From UBA1573 sp016794285 (GTDB lineage: Bacteria > Pseudomonadota > Alphaproteobacteria > Micavibrionales > Micavibrionaceae), in contig JAEUKO010000017.1 in the NCBI GenBank assembly GCA_016794285.1, forward strand, positions 1 to 29,809: a stretch of DNA of 29,809 nucleotides, in the 5' to 3' direction. The notes beneath the pieces were generated by a model. It was given only the letters and a program-made list of their open reading frames with translations. It was not told the origin of the DNA and did no database searches. Of this stretch, positions 15,542 through 23,877 are shown in pieces; positions within the stretch are counted from its first letter, which is position 1, and the number at the start of each line of letters is the position of its first letter. The position numbers and the translations under genes were made by a program.

Positions 15542-17011
15542 ATGCGTCATATTCCCCCTGAAATTGGAACTTTGCACTTCATCGGCATTGGCGGCATTGG
15601 CATGAGTGGCATTGCCGAAGTTTTACGAACTTTGGGCTATGATGTGCAGGGCAGTGATATTGCAGATAGCTACAATGTGACTCGGTTGCGCAAGCAGGGC
15701 ATTCGGGTGAAAATTGGTCATGAGCCTGCGAACCTTGAGTGCGAGGATGGAAAATTTCCCGGGGCTGTGGTTGTGTCCTCTGCCATCAAAGCAGATAACC
15801 CTGAACTGGTTGCGGCGCGAGAATTAAAACTTCCCATTGTCACGCGTGCCGAAATGTTGGGTGAGTTGATGCGTCTCAAATGGACGGTGGCGATTGGGGG
15901 AACTCACGGCAAAACCACAACAACCTCAATGGTGGGGGCTATGCTGGAAGTGGGAGAGCTTGACCCAACAGTTATCAATGGCGGAATCGTCAATGCTTAC
16001 GGCACGAATACGCGCTTGGGGCAGGGAGACTGGATGGTGGTGGAAGCCGATGAAAGCGATGGGTCTTTCACGCGTCTTCCTGCAACAGTGGCAGTTGTTA
16101 CCAATATTGATCCCGAACATCTGGATCACTACGGATCATTTGAGGCTATTCGCGCTGGGTTTTTAAGATTCATTGAGAACATCCCCTTTTACGGGTTTGC
16201 TGTGATGTGTAGCGATCATCCCGTGGTGCAAAGTCTTATTCCCGAGGTGGCCAATCGTCGGGTGATTTCCTACGGTTTCAATGCGCAAGCCGATGTGCGA
16301 GCCATCAATCTTCGTCACACGGCCTTGGGCAGCACTTATGACGTGGTGATTTCCGGATGGATCACACCAGATGGTGAGGATCTGGTCTTGAAGGATGTTT
16401 TCTTACCTATGATGGGGCGGCATAATGTTCAAAATTCTTTGGCCGCGATTGCCGTTGGGTATCAATTAAAAATATCTCCTGAGCAAATGATGAGGGCTCT
16501 CAATAATTTCAGTGGTGTAAAAAGGCGGTTCACGCGTACGGGAATTAGTCACGGCATCACGGTTGTTGATGATTACGCGCACCATCCGGTTGAAATTTCT
16601 GCTGTTCTCAAAGCAGCTCGCCAAGCCTTGGGAGACGGCGGTGGGCGCGTGATTGCGGTTATGCAGCCACATCGGTATTCTCGCCTCTCTAGTTTGTTTG
16701 AAGAATTCTGTACTTGTTTTAATGAAGCCGAGTCTGTGATTATTGCGGATGTTTATGCGGCTGGAGAATCTCCCATCGAGAATGCAACGAAAGAGACTTT
16801 GGTTGAAGGCATTCTTAATCACGGTCACCACGATGTGCGGGAACTTGACTCTCCGGAGTCTCTGGCTTCCCTCATTTCCAGCATGGCGCGGGCAGGTGAT
16901 TTCGTGATCTGTCTTGGGGCTGGAAATATTACGCAGTGGGCCCATACTCTGCCGGAGGAGTTGGAAACCATTTTTATAAACACGGCGCGATCAGAGGTGG
17001 TGAATGGTTGA
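15542..17011 (+). CDS. murC: MurC, UDP-N-acetylmuramate-L-alanine ligase
   Basis: A 489-residue cytoplasmic ligase that joins L-alanine to UDP-MurNAc using ATP. The N-terminal UDP-binding loop FIGIGGIGMSGIAE is at 13-25, the ATP loop GGTHGKTTTT at 119-128, and the central EADESDGSF and NIDPEHLDHYG motifs and the C-terminal DDYAHHPVEI and QPHRYSR motifs are intact. A strong ribosome site (AGAGGTG) precedes ATG 15542. It follows murG by 67 bp and overlaps murB by 8 bases, so the three are probably cotranscribed. Confidence 0.97.
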   Translation: MRHIPPEIGTLHFIGIGGIGMSGIAEVLRTLGYDVQGSDIADSYNVTRLRKQGIRVKIGHEPANLECEDGKFPGAVVVSSAIKADNPELVAARELKLPIVTRAEMLGELMRLKWTVAIGGTHGKTTTTSMVGAMLEVGELDPTVINGGIVNAYGTNTRLGQGDWMVVEADESDGSFTRLPATVAVVTNIDPEHLDHYGSFEAIRAGFLRFIENIPFYGFAVMCSDHPVVQSLIPEVANRRVISYGFNAQADVRAINLRHTALGSTYDVVISGWITPDGEDLVLKDVFLPMMGRHNVQNSLAAIAVGYQLKISPEQMMRALNNFSGVKRRFTRTGISHGITVVDDYAHHPVEISAVLKAARQALGDGGGRVIAVMQPHRYSRLSSLFEEFCTCFNEAESVIIADVYAAGESPIENATKETLVEGILNHGHHDVRELDSPESLASLISSMARAGDFVICLGAGNITQWAHTLPEELETIFINTARSEVVNG

Positions 17012-17978
17012 GCCTGCCTTAAAACCTTCTTCCTTGCCAGTGGTGCGGGGACGATATACGGCGAACGCTCCGCTCGGAGAAGTCGGATGGTTTCGTACAG
17101 GCGGACGTGCTGAAATTCTTTATAAACCCGCTGATCGTGAGGATTTGATAGACTTTATGGCGGCGGTCTCTCCTGATATTCCAGTGATGGTCTTGGGCGT
17201 TCTTTCGAATACGATTGTCCGAGATGGAGGCGTGCCCGGGGTAGTTATTCGTTTGGGTCGTGATTTTGCTACCATCGAACCGGAGGAAGGTTTTCGTCTC
17301 AGGGCTGGTGCGGCGGCTCTGGATGTGAACGTAGCAGAGGTTGCTGGGCAAAACGGAATTGCGGGTCTTGAGTTTTTAAGCGGAGTCCCGGGAACCATTG
17401 GCGGGGCTTTGCTCATGAATGCTGGAGCCTATGGCGGTGAAGTCAAAGATGTTCTGATTGAAGCTGACTTGCTTCAAAAAAATGGGACTGTGCGCAAGGT
17501 GGGTCCTCAAGATTTGAATATGACCTATCGCCATACGGATACGCCTGAGGGATCAATTTTTCTTAGTGCTTTGTTTCAGGGTAAGCCCGATCATCCCGAG
17601 ACAATTGCAGCTCGCATGACAGAGATTCGAGAGCGGCGAGCAGCCACCCAACCGATCAAATCACAAACTGGCGGGTCCACGTTTGCCAATCCAACCTTGG
17701 CGGAATTGAGTGCGGCGGGGTTGCCGCCAGAGACCAAAACATGGCAGTTGGTGGACCGTGTTGGGGGAAGGGGGCTGCGCATCGGTGGGGCGCAAATGTC
17801 TGAGCAGCACGCCAATTTCATGATCAACACTGGGACGGCCTCGGCGCAAGATTTGGAAGATTTGGGCGAAGAAATCCGGCGGCGGGTTAAAGGGCAATGC
17901 GGAATTGATCTGCGCTGGGAAATCAAACGTATTGGTATTCCTGCCTTTTCTGGGATAGATAAAATTTTACGCAAATAA
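17004..17978 (+). CDS. murB: MurB, UDP-N-acetylenolpyruvoylglucosamine reductase
   Basis: A 324-residue FAD enzyme that reduces UDP-GlcNAc-enolpyruvate to UDP-MurNAc. Motifs seen: RTGGRAE (31-37), LSGVPGTIGGALLMNAGAYG (125-144), YRHTDTP, the catalytic-serine motif GGSTFANP and the C-terminal HANFMINTG. The FAD-binding turn reads GVLSNTIVRDGG (65-76), where GxGSNxLVRDGG is usual, so one conserved glycine is leucine. The start ATG lies inside the murC end (8-base overlap). No ddl, ftsQ, ftsA or ftsZ follows, which is unusual for this cluster; the Tad locus begins instead after a 199-bp gap. Confidence 0.95.
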   Translation: MVEPALKPSSLPVVRGRYTANAPLGEVGWFRTGGRAEILYKPADREDLIDFMAAVSPDIPVMVLGVLSNTIVRDGGVPGVVIRLGRDFATIEPEEGFRLRAGAAALDVNVAEVAGQNGIAGLEFLSGVPGTIGGALLMNAGAYGGEVKDVLIEADLLQKNGTVRKVGPQDLNMTYRHTDTPEGSIFLSALFQGKPDHPETIAARMTEIRERRAATQPIKSQTGGSTFANPTLAELSAAGLPPETKTWQLVDRVGGRGLRIGGAQMSEQHANFMINTGTASAQDLEDLGEEIRRRVKGQCGIDLRWEIKRIGIPAFSGIDKILRK

Positions 17979-18075
17979 TAGAAAAAATTTCCATAAGTAA
18001 TAATCAAAACGAATACTTGTTAGAATTCCGCCAATAGTTGATTGAATTGTTTTTTATTATGAAAAAATTCAAGCC

Positions 18076-18090
18076 TTAACTCTCCTTTAA
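18076..18090. promoter_or_regulatory. CtrA-type binding box upstream of flp
   Basis: An exact TTAA-CTCTCCT-TTAA sequence. It lies about 90 bp before the pilin ATG. A -10-like TATTCT at 18103-18108 is about 22 bases from the box centre, so the box would cover the -35 region, the usual geometry of CtrA-activated promoters such as Caulobacter pilA. Confidence 0.7.
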
Positions 18091-18177
18091 CCTCTTTCGG
18101 TGTATTCTGAGAAGGTAAGGGAATGCTTTACATAAAAAATTAAAAACAATCTTGCTGGAAACCAAGGAGACCAAAGT

Positions 18178-18363
18178 ATGAAAAAGATAATTGCACTTGT
18201 ACAAGCTTACACGACCAAAGAAGACGGCGCGACAGCTATTGAATATGGTTTGATTGCTGCTGGGATTGCTTTGGCGATTGCCGGTGCTGTCGTTGCCTTC
18301 GGTGGCAGCTTGAACAGCCTGTTCGAGGATATGAGCACCACGCTTGATACCGCTGCACCATAA
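18178..18363 (+). CDS. flp: Flp/Fap type IVb major pilin
   Basis: A 61-residue prepilin. A short positively charged leader ends at Gly17; the mature part would begin ATAIEYGLIAAGIALAIAG, with Glu at +5 and Tyr at +6 as in Flp pilins, followed by a short polar C-terminus. It is processed by the prepilin peptidase encoded next and polymerised into the thin Tad pilus used for surface attachment. A strong ribosome site (AAGGAG) is present. A rho-independent terminator directly after it (18399-18426) should make most transcripts pilin-only, which fits the need for far more pilin than machinery. Confidence 0.95.
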   Translation: MKKIIALVQAYTTKEDGATAIEYGLIAAGIALAIAGAVVAFGGSLNSLFEDMSTTLDTAAP

Positions 18364-18398
18364 TAGGGTCGGTATCTCGATATGTGACGCTTTTGAAG

Positions 18399-18426
18399 AA
18401 AGCCCGCCCCCGAGGTGGGCTTTTTT
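18399..18426 (+). terminator. Rho-independent terminator after flp
   Basis: AAGCCCGCC and GGTGGGCTT form a GC-rich stem around a four-base CCGA loop, followed by a run of six T. It separates the pilin gene from cpaA and probably attenuates rather than blocks downstream transcription. Confidence 0.85.
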
Positions 18427-18477
18427 CTCTTCCTCTCCGCTTTCTCCTTTTTCGTTTTTTTCAAAGAAGATAATTTT

Positions 18478-19035
18478 ATGATCGGTTTTCTTTTCTTTTT
18501 ATTTGGCGTGTTGGTCACTCTCGGGATGTGCGCCATGGCGGCCGTTTCCGATTTTAAGGGATTTCGTATACCTAATATCGTGTCTGTTGTGATTATTATT
18601 GCCTTTGTGCTGGCTTTTGGTGTTACGTCCTTAACGGGGCAGAGAGAATTTATCTTTGGGACTTATGCGTCCCACGGTGCGGCGGCCTTGGTTGTCTTGG
18701 TTGTGACGGCGATTATGTTCTGTCTAAAACAGTTGGGAGCAGGGGATTCCAAGTTTGCAACTGCCGTGGCCTTATGGGTTGGGCTGTCCGGCTTGGCGGC
18801 TTTTTTATTTTATATGGCTATGGCTGGCGGAGTCATTGCAGGAGTGTCGCTCATTCTCAAAAAATGGAAACCGCTTAAAAATCCTCCTGCCGAAAGTTGG
18901 TTGGCCAAGGCGCAAGAGGGGTATCCCTCCGTTCCTTATGGAATCGCAATTGCACTCGGGGCTCTAGCTTCTTTTGTCTATACAGGGTATTTTAGTCCAG
19001 ATAAGTGGCAATCCATGTTTGTCGGGGCCCAATGA
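18478..19035 (+). CDS. cpaA: CpaA/TadV prepilin peptidase
   Basis: A 185-residue A24-family aspartic peptidase of the inner membrane, with about six membrane segments. The two catalytic aspartates fit SDFKGFRIPN (near residue 26) and the GxGD motif in LGAGDSK (near residue 86). It cleaves the leader of the Flp prepilin. ATG 18478 with AAGAAGA upstream is used; the frame extends upstream but that extension begins inside the flp terminator. It is 42 bp past the terminator T-run of the pilin gene. Confidence 0.9.
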   Translation: MIGFLFFLFGVLVTLGMCAMAAVSDFKGFRIPNIVSVVIIIAFVLAFGVTSLTGQREFIFGTYASHGAAALVVLVVTAIMFCLKQLGAGDSKFATAVALWVGLSGLAAFLFYMAMAGGVIAGVSLILKKWKPLKNPPAESWLAKAQEGYPSVPYGIAIALGALASFVYTGYFSPDKWQSMFVGAQ

Positions 19036-19042
19036 TGTTTTC

Positions 19043-19057
19043 TTAAACATTTGTTAG
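19043..19057. promoter_or_regulatory. Weak CtrA-like box before cpaB
   Basis: TTAA-ACATTTG-TTAG matches the CtrA box at 7 of 8 fixed positions and sits in the 121-bp gap before cpaB. It overlaps an inverted repeat ATGTTT-TCTT-AAACAT (19035-19050) that begins at the last base of the cpaA stop codon. One mismatch in an AT-rich gap makes chance likely. Confidence 0.25.
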
Positions 19058-19156
19058 GGCTTATGAGAGAAACTTTAATTTGCCTTTCTGCGTCGCGGTC
19101 CTGCCGTCTTTCTTTTGCTCTGAACTGAGCCAATTTTCTGAAAGTGGATATTTGAT

Positions 19157-19999
19157 ATGAATAAAAATATTCTGATCGTCCTTGGTGGTGGATTTCTTAT
19201 CGCGCTGTTGGTTGCCATCATCGTGCAAGTCAGCTTCGGCTCAAAATCAAAGGATGCTGTCGAAATAGCCGTAGCGGCCAAGACCCTTTCAACTGGGGCT
19301 GTCGTTGACGATTCAAACTTCAAATGGCAATCATGGCCGAAAAGCTCTGTCTTTGACGGCGCGATTGTTCGTGAGGGAAATAAAAAAGTGAGCGACATGG
19401 CGAAGGGTCGTTTGCGCCGTGATTTAGGGGCAGGGGAGCCTTTGCTTCCCGTTGCCTTGACCGTTGCGGGTAAGGGAAATGTTTTGGCTGCTGCGATGGA
19501 GCCCGGGATGCGGGCTGCCGCGATTAAGGTTTCTGCCGAATCAATGGTGGGGGGGTTCATTTCTCCGAATGATCGCGTTGATGTGATCCTGACTTATCAG
19601 GTGCGCCTGTCAGGGGATGCGCGGGACGAAGCCGCAGATAAAGTGGACCGTTACGCCTCCCAAACCGTTCTGGAAAACGTCAAGGTTCTGGCAATTGACC
19701 AAGTCTCCAAAAAAGAAGATGACAAGGCAAAAGTTGGCCGGACTGTTACGCTTGAGGTTGATGCGGTTGGAGCTGAAAAGCTTGCTTTGGCTGTCCAGAT
19801 GGGGGATTTAAGTTTGGCGTTGCGGGCTTTGGGAGACGCTACTCTTTCTGATAAAACCAAAAAAAATATGACTACTGATGTTGAAGTCAGTACCGTTCTG
19901 CAAGAAATAGGTAAAATTAAAAAGACATCTGGCGGAAAGTCCGATATTGTGCGAGTCTATGGTGGTGATAAAATAGAAAACGTTACTGTTCGCCGTTAG
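19157..19999 (+). CDS. cpaB: CpaB/RcpC Tad pilus assembly protein
   Basis: A 280-residue protein with one N-terminal membrane anchor (about 5-27), then a SAF-type domain (about 36-105, beginning VAAKTLSTGAVVDDSNFKW) and an RcpC-like domain containing MRAAAIKVSAESMVGGFISPNDRVDVILTY in part. It is periplasmic and helps position or stabilise the secretin. It stands between cpaA and the secretin gene, its standard place. The final Lys-rich region to residue 280 is unremarkable. Confidence 0.92.
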   Translation: MNKNILIVLGGGFLIALLVAIIVQVSFGSKSKDAVEIAVAAKTLSTGAVVDDSNFKWQSWPKSSVFDGAIVREGNKKVSDMAKGRLRRDLGAGEPLLPVALTVAGKGNVLAAAMEPGMRAAAIKVSAESMVGGFISPNDRVDVILTYQVRLSGDARDEAADKVDRYASQTVLENVKVLAIDQVSKKEDDKAKVGRTVTLEVDAVGAEKLALAVQMGDLSLALRALGDATLSDKTKKNMTTDVEVSTVLQEIGKIKKTSGGKSDIVRVYGGDKIENVTVRR

Positions 20000-20068
20000 T
20001 TATTCTGAGTTTCTTCTTTCGGGTTCTCCGATAAATCATCTAGTTAGTTGAAATAAAGGTTTATTGTT

Positions 20069-21812
20069 ATGATGTTCACAGGTCTATCCACAGGTCTATC
20101 CACGGCTGCGCCGCGTTTGGGCCGTGCGGCCTGCCTTTTGGGGGCAGTCGCGTTTCTGTCGTTATGCCCCGCTTTGTCGGGGGCGCAGGCTGCGTCTCCT
20201 GTACCTGTTCCGCCTGTTTCGGCTCCTGCGCCGCTCTTGTCGGCCGCGGCTATTCCTCTTCCTTTGCCTGGCAAGGATGTCTTGGGCGAGGGGATGCTCA
20301 ATGTGACTCTTGGTAAGGCCGAGGTGATTGAACTTCCCGGGGCTATTTCTGATGTTATGGTGGCCGATCCTAAAATTGCCAATGTGCAGGCGATTCAAAG
20401 CAATCGTTTGTATATTGTCGGATCTTCTATTGGTGATACCAATTTGATTGCCCTTGATGAACTGGGCAATGTTATCAAAAAAATGAACATCCATGTGCGG
20501 GTGGATACCGATGCGATTGAAGCAATGGTCAGCGAGCTTTTTCCGCAAGAAAAAAATGTTCGAATTCATATGATCGGGAGTCACTTGGCTTTGAGTGGAT
20601 CCGTTTCCACTCCCTCGGCTGCCCAGAAAATTGTTCGTTTGGTGGCCGCCCGTATGGGTGAAGTCCAGAAAAAAGATGCCAAGGACGGCGACTCGATTAT
20701 CGAGAATTTGTTGGAAGTTCGCGGCGAGCAACAAGTTATGCTCCGCGTGCGTATTTTGGAAGTGTCCCGTTCGGTTCTTAAAGAATTGGGGCTTGAAACC
20801 AGTGCCAACGCGCCAAGCACAGGTGGAGCAACACTCTTTGGTCGTGCGGCTCCAAGCGAGTTGAACGGTTTGATGGGATCGGTTGCGGTTGGGACGCAAA
20901 CGGGCCTCAACGATACTCCGTTTGGTATTGCCAGCATGATCTTTGATTCCGGCATTAACGGGATCGGAAGCATTCAAATGCTGCTTAATATTCTTGAGAA
21001 AAATAATCTGGGGAATGTCCTTGCCGAACCAAACTTGACGGCGGTTTCTGGCGAAGAAGCTGGGTTCCTCGCGGGTGGTGAATTTCCAGTTCCTGCTTCA
21101 GTCATTGATTTTTCAACACCGCTCTGAACGAAGTAGCAAGAACAGTTATCGGCTCGCCCGGCAATTCCGCAATACAGTACTTGACAAGGTGATGAAAGCC
21201 CAATCCGTGCNNNNNNNNNNTTCTGAAGATCGGATCAGCCTTCAACTGAATACGGAAGTCTCCGCTTTGAATCAGGCCCAAGGGCTGACTCTCTCTGATG
21301 TCCAGATTCCTGGTCTTGATGTGCGGCGGGCTTCAACCACCGTTGAACTGAACAGTGGTGGCAGCTTGATGATGGCTGGCTTGCTTAAATCTGAAAATAC
21401 CAAAGGGCTGGCTGGAATTCCCGGGGTCAAGGAAACACCAATTCTTGGTGATCTCCTCTCTTCTAAAAGTTTTCAAAGACAAGAAACCGAATTGGTGGTT
21501 ATCGTAACCCCTTACTTGGTTCAGCCTTTTGCGGATCAAAAACAGGCTAAGGCAGTGGGCGAGAGCGTTTTGGGGGCAGACCTTCCATCGCCTCCTCCAA
21601 CGGCCGCCATGACCCCGCCAGATAAAGGGAAGCCTGAAGCTTTGGTGTCCGCAGAAGATGTGGTTCAAGATGCGCAGGAAAAAGTTGTGGCAGCTCCTTT
21701 GAGTCCAAACAGCCCGCTGAGCAAAGTTTTCCATGCGAATATTAAAAAAATCTACGGTGATCGGGTAGAGGCGGCTCCGTCCGATCAGGCCTTCGGTTAT
21801 ATGCTTGATTAA
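20069..21812 (+). CDS. cpaC: CpaC/RcpA secretin, interrupted by an assembly gap
   Basis: The outer-membrane secretin of the Tad pilus. The first part (20069 to about 21100) reads through a signal region, a BON-like N domain with LGKAEVIELPGAISDVMVADP, then EVRGEQQVMLRVRILEVSRS and the start of the secretin core with NNLGNVLAEPNLTAVSGEEAG. The core resumes after the N run (21221-21812) in another frame with SEDRISLQLNTEVSALN, RRASTTVEL, IPGVKETPILGDL and ELVVIVTPYLV. About 110 bases at 21101-21210 do not encode the expected secretin sequence and stop the frame at 21125-21127, so roughly 25-30 residues are missing. This is most simply a misassembly; an insertion is possible. ATG 20069 has AAAGG 10 bases upstream; the signal region contains a 12-bp tandem repeat. 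Confidence 0.88.
20078..20101. repeat. 12-bp tandem duplication in cpaC signal region
   Basis: The unit ACAGGTCTATCC occurs twice in tandem right after the start codons of cpaC, giving the repeated tetrapeptide TGLS-TGLS just before the signal peptide's Arg and hydrophobic core. It keeps the frame. Confidence 0.8.
21211..21220. other. Assembly gap (10 N)
   Basis: Ten N bases of arbitrary length within cpaC. The bases just before it (about 21101-21210) are unlike the secretin expected there, whereas the bases just after are normal cpaC. The gap probably joins two contigs. Confidence 0.95.
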
Positions 21813-21832
21813 AGCACAAGGGATACAAAGTG

Positions 21833-22492
21833 ATGAAAACAGTCAGGATTTTTGCTCTTTTGATGGCAACAGCTACTTTAGTAGGGTGCGCTGAAGAGCC
21901 AAAAACATGGGTCAACCAAGATCGCGTTGAGGTCCACCAAGACCATTTCACTGATAGTTTTGAAACCGCTAAGCTCGATGACGGGATGTTACGGGCTATT
22001 GGCGTTTATTATTATCGCTATGGCAATGGACCGATGGATGTTGTGGTTTCTTATGATCCGCGCTCGAAGGTCAATACTGCCGCAAAAGCTCAGGCAGAGA
22101 TGGTCCGAATTGAAAGAGCCTTGAAGGCTGGCGGGGTCAAAGATCTTCGGATTACCAAAACGGCGGCGGCGGGAAGCGGGGATGCTTCTACAACTATGGT
22201 CAATTTTGAAGCCCTTACAGCGCGTGCTCCGGAAAAATGCGGCTTGATGCCAGGTCTTGAGGGGCCAAATGCTTTAGAACCTAACGGCAATGACGATCCG
22301 GCGTATCGCTTTGGCTGCTCCATTGAAACGATGATGGCGCGGCAAGTTTCCCGCCCTGCAGATTTGCTGGGTAAACACGGGTTTGAAACAAATTCAGACG
22401 CTCGCCGTCAAGATAAGGTCTTGTCAGGTCGTGGCTATTACGGGGACAAGGCAGCGGATAAACTCGAAGGCGAAACTGCTTCCGAAAATTAA
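21833..22492 (+). CDS. cpaD: CpaD-family Tad pilus lipoprotein
   Basis: A 219-residue lipoprotein: signal MKTVRIFALLMATATLVGC with lipobox LVGC. The body has the CpaD pattern, including VVSYDPRSK, a region with periodic Ala and Arg (AEMVRIERALKAGGVKDLRI) and the conserved end YRFGCSIETMMARQVSRPADLLG. It is thought to help the secretin assemble. ATG 21833 has AAGGGA upstream; a GTG one codon earlier is less likely. It lies 20 bp after the secretin gene. A weak hairpin (GAAAATTAATTTTC at 22484-22497) with a nearby T-run at 22505-22510 spans its stop and could end some transcripts. Confidence 0.88.
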   Translation: MKTVRIFALLMATATLVGCAEEPKTWVNQDRVEVHQDHFTDSFETAKLDDGMLRAIGVYYYRYGNGPMDVVVSYDPRSKVNTAAKAQAEMVRIERALKAGGVKDLRITKTAAAGSGDASTTMVNFEALTARAPEKCGLMPGLEGPNALEPNGNDDPAYRFGCSIETMMARQVSRPADLLGKHGFETNSDARRQDKVLSGRGYYGDKAADKLEGETASEN

Positions 22493-22521
22493 TTTTCCGA
22501 ATGCTTTTTTCATTTTGCAGG

Positions 22522-22536
22522 TTAACCTCTGATTTA
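22522..22536. promoter_or_regulatory. Weak CtrA-like box before cpaE
   Basis: TTAA-CCTCTGA-TTTA matches the CtrA box at 7 of 8 fixed positions in the 113-bp gap between cpaD and cpaE. This gap is long for an operon, so an internal promoter is plausible. Confidence 0.3.
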
Positions 22537-22605
22537 TAATCCGCAGCTATAATCGAGCGTGGATAGGTCTATCAGTCTTTTGGGTAACAATCAGGATTAG
22601 CAAAA

Positions 22606-23862
22606 ATGAACGAACATTCAGGGTCATCTTTTTCGGTTCTTCTGCCTGCAGCGCGGGTTGGCCTTTTTGTTTTGGACCAAGATACGCGGGATGCGGCTAA
22701 GGCTCTGCAAGACGATTGGCGTTTTGCCCGTGTTGTTTTTGAAATCAATGAAGGCGATGTTGAAGCAGCCATTGCCTCGTACCAGAGCCGCGAATCTCCT
22801 GATCTGGTTCTGGTTGAGACATCGACAATTGAAGAAGGTTTTTCCTCTCGGCTCGAAGTTCTTGCTGGGAATTGTTCGGCGGGAACCGCTGCTGTTGTCA
22901 TTGGTCCCGTGAACGATGTTTATTTGTACCGCAAGCTGATTGATATGGGGGTCACGGATTACCTCGTGCGTCCTCTTCAGAAAGAGATGATTGCCGAAGT
23001 TATCATCAAAACCTTGATCGAACGTCTTGGCAATCCCGGGAGTCGCTTGGTGGCTTTCGTTGGAGCCAAGGGCGGGGTTGGGACTTCAAGTATTGCTCAC
23101 GCGTGTGCTGTGCTAGCTTCCAGCAAACTCGAACAGAAAACCACAATTCTAGATGCGGCGGGAGGATGGACTTACCTGCCTGTGGCAATGGGTATGGAGC
23201 CGTTGACAACCTTGAACGAGGCTTCGCGGGCGTGCGGTTCTTCCGATCAGGATTCCCTCAAGAGAATGATTGGGGCTGTTTCTGATAAATTATCGGTTTT
23301 GGCAACCGGAGCGGAAGGGTTGCTGGATGAAACGGTTTCGCCCGAAGCTTTCGAAACCATTCTTTCTCGATTGATGACAACATCTCCTCTGGTGGTGGTG
23401 GATTTGTCAGCGGCTCCGGTCGGGATTCGCAAAGCAACCTTAATCAGAGCGCATGAGGTGGTTATTGTTTCAACGCCGTCTTTGCCATCTTTGCGTACAG
23501 CCCGTGCTCTCTTGCAGGAAATTAAAACACTGCGGGGGGGATCGGATCAAGATGTTGAGCTGGTCATTAACAAGGTTGGGGAAGCGGCTGGCCTAGAAGT
23601 TTCGGCGGCAGAGATACAAGGCGCGATGGGTAGAAAACCGACCTTGTCGATTGCCTTCTCTCCCAAAATTTTTGCAGGCATGGAAGCGCAGGGCAAGAAA
23701 ATAACTGACTTGCCTGAGGCTGGAGACGTTGTTTCATCCTTGCTTGATCTGCTCCGTAAACTCTTGAGAGTTGAGGGATTAAAAGATGCTGTGGATAATA
23801 AAAAGACAAGCGGGTCAGAGGGAATGCTCGGCAATCTGCTTGGGATGTTTAAGGCGAAGTAG
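22606..23862 (+). CDS. cpaE: CpaE/TadZ pilus localisation ATPase
   Basis: A 418-residue protein with an N-terminal receiver-like domain (about 16-135, VGLFVLDQDTRDAAKAL onward, without a clear phospho-acceptor set) and a C-terminal ParA/MinD-like domain with P-loop KGGVGTSS at 155-162. The P-loop lysine of MinD is Thr here, as is common in this family. After it the sequence reads ILDAAGGWTYLPVAMG where a DxD switch motif is usual, so ATP hydrolysis may be poor. CpaE/TadZ marks the pole for pilus assembly. AGGA lies upstream of ATG 22606. It is followed by cpaF after 15 bp. Confidence 0.9.
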   Translation: MNEHSGSSFSVLLPAARVGLFVLDQDTRDAAKALQDDWRFARVVFEINEGDVEAAIASYQSRESPDLVLVETSTIEEGFSSRLEVLAGNCSAGTAAVVIGPVNDVYLYRKLIDMGVTDYLVRPLQKEMIAEVIIKTLIERLGNPGSRLVAFVGAKGGVGTSSIAHACAVLASSKLEQKTTILDAAGGWTYLPVAMGMEPLTTLNEASRACGSSDQDSLKRMIGAVSDKLSVLATGAEGLLDETVSPEAFETILSRLMTTSPLVVVDLSAAPVGIRKATLIRAHEVVIVSTPSLPSLRTARALLQEIKTLRGGSDQDVELVINKVGEAAGLEVSAAEIQGAMGRKPTLSIAFSPKIFAGMEAQGKKITDLPEAGDVVSSLLDLLRKLLRVEGLKDAVDNKKTSGSEGMLGNLLGMFKAK

Positions 23863-23877
23863 GTAAAGGGCTGCTGA

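Noticed and set aside
18415..18477. Earlier start for cpaA
   Set aside because: It begins inside the flp terminator stem and T-run; the ATG at 18478 gives the normal N-terminus with a ribosome site.
21075..21220. Reading frame that joins across the N run
   Set aside because: The gap length is arbitrary, so the frame through it has no meaning; only the part after 21220 is supported.
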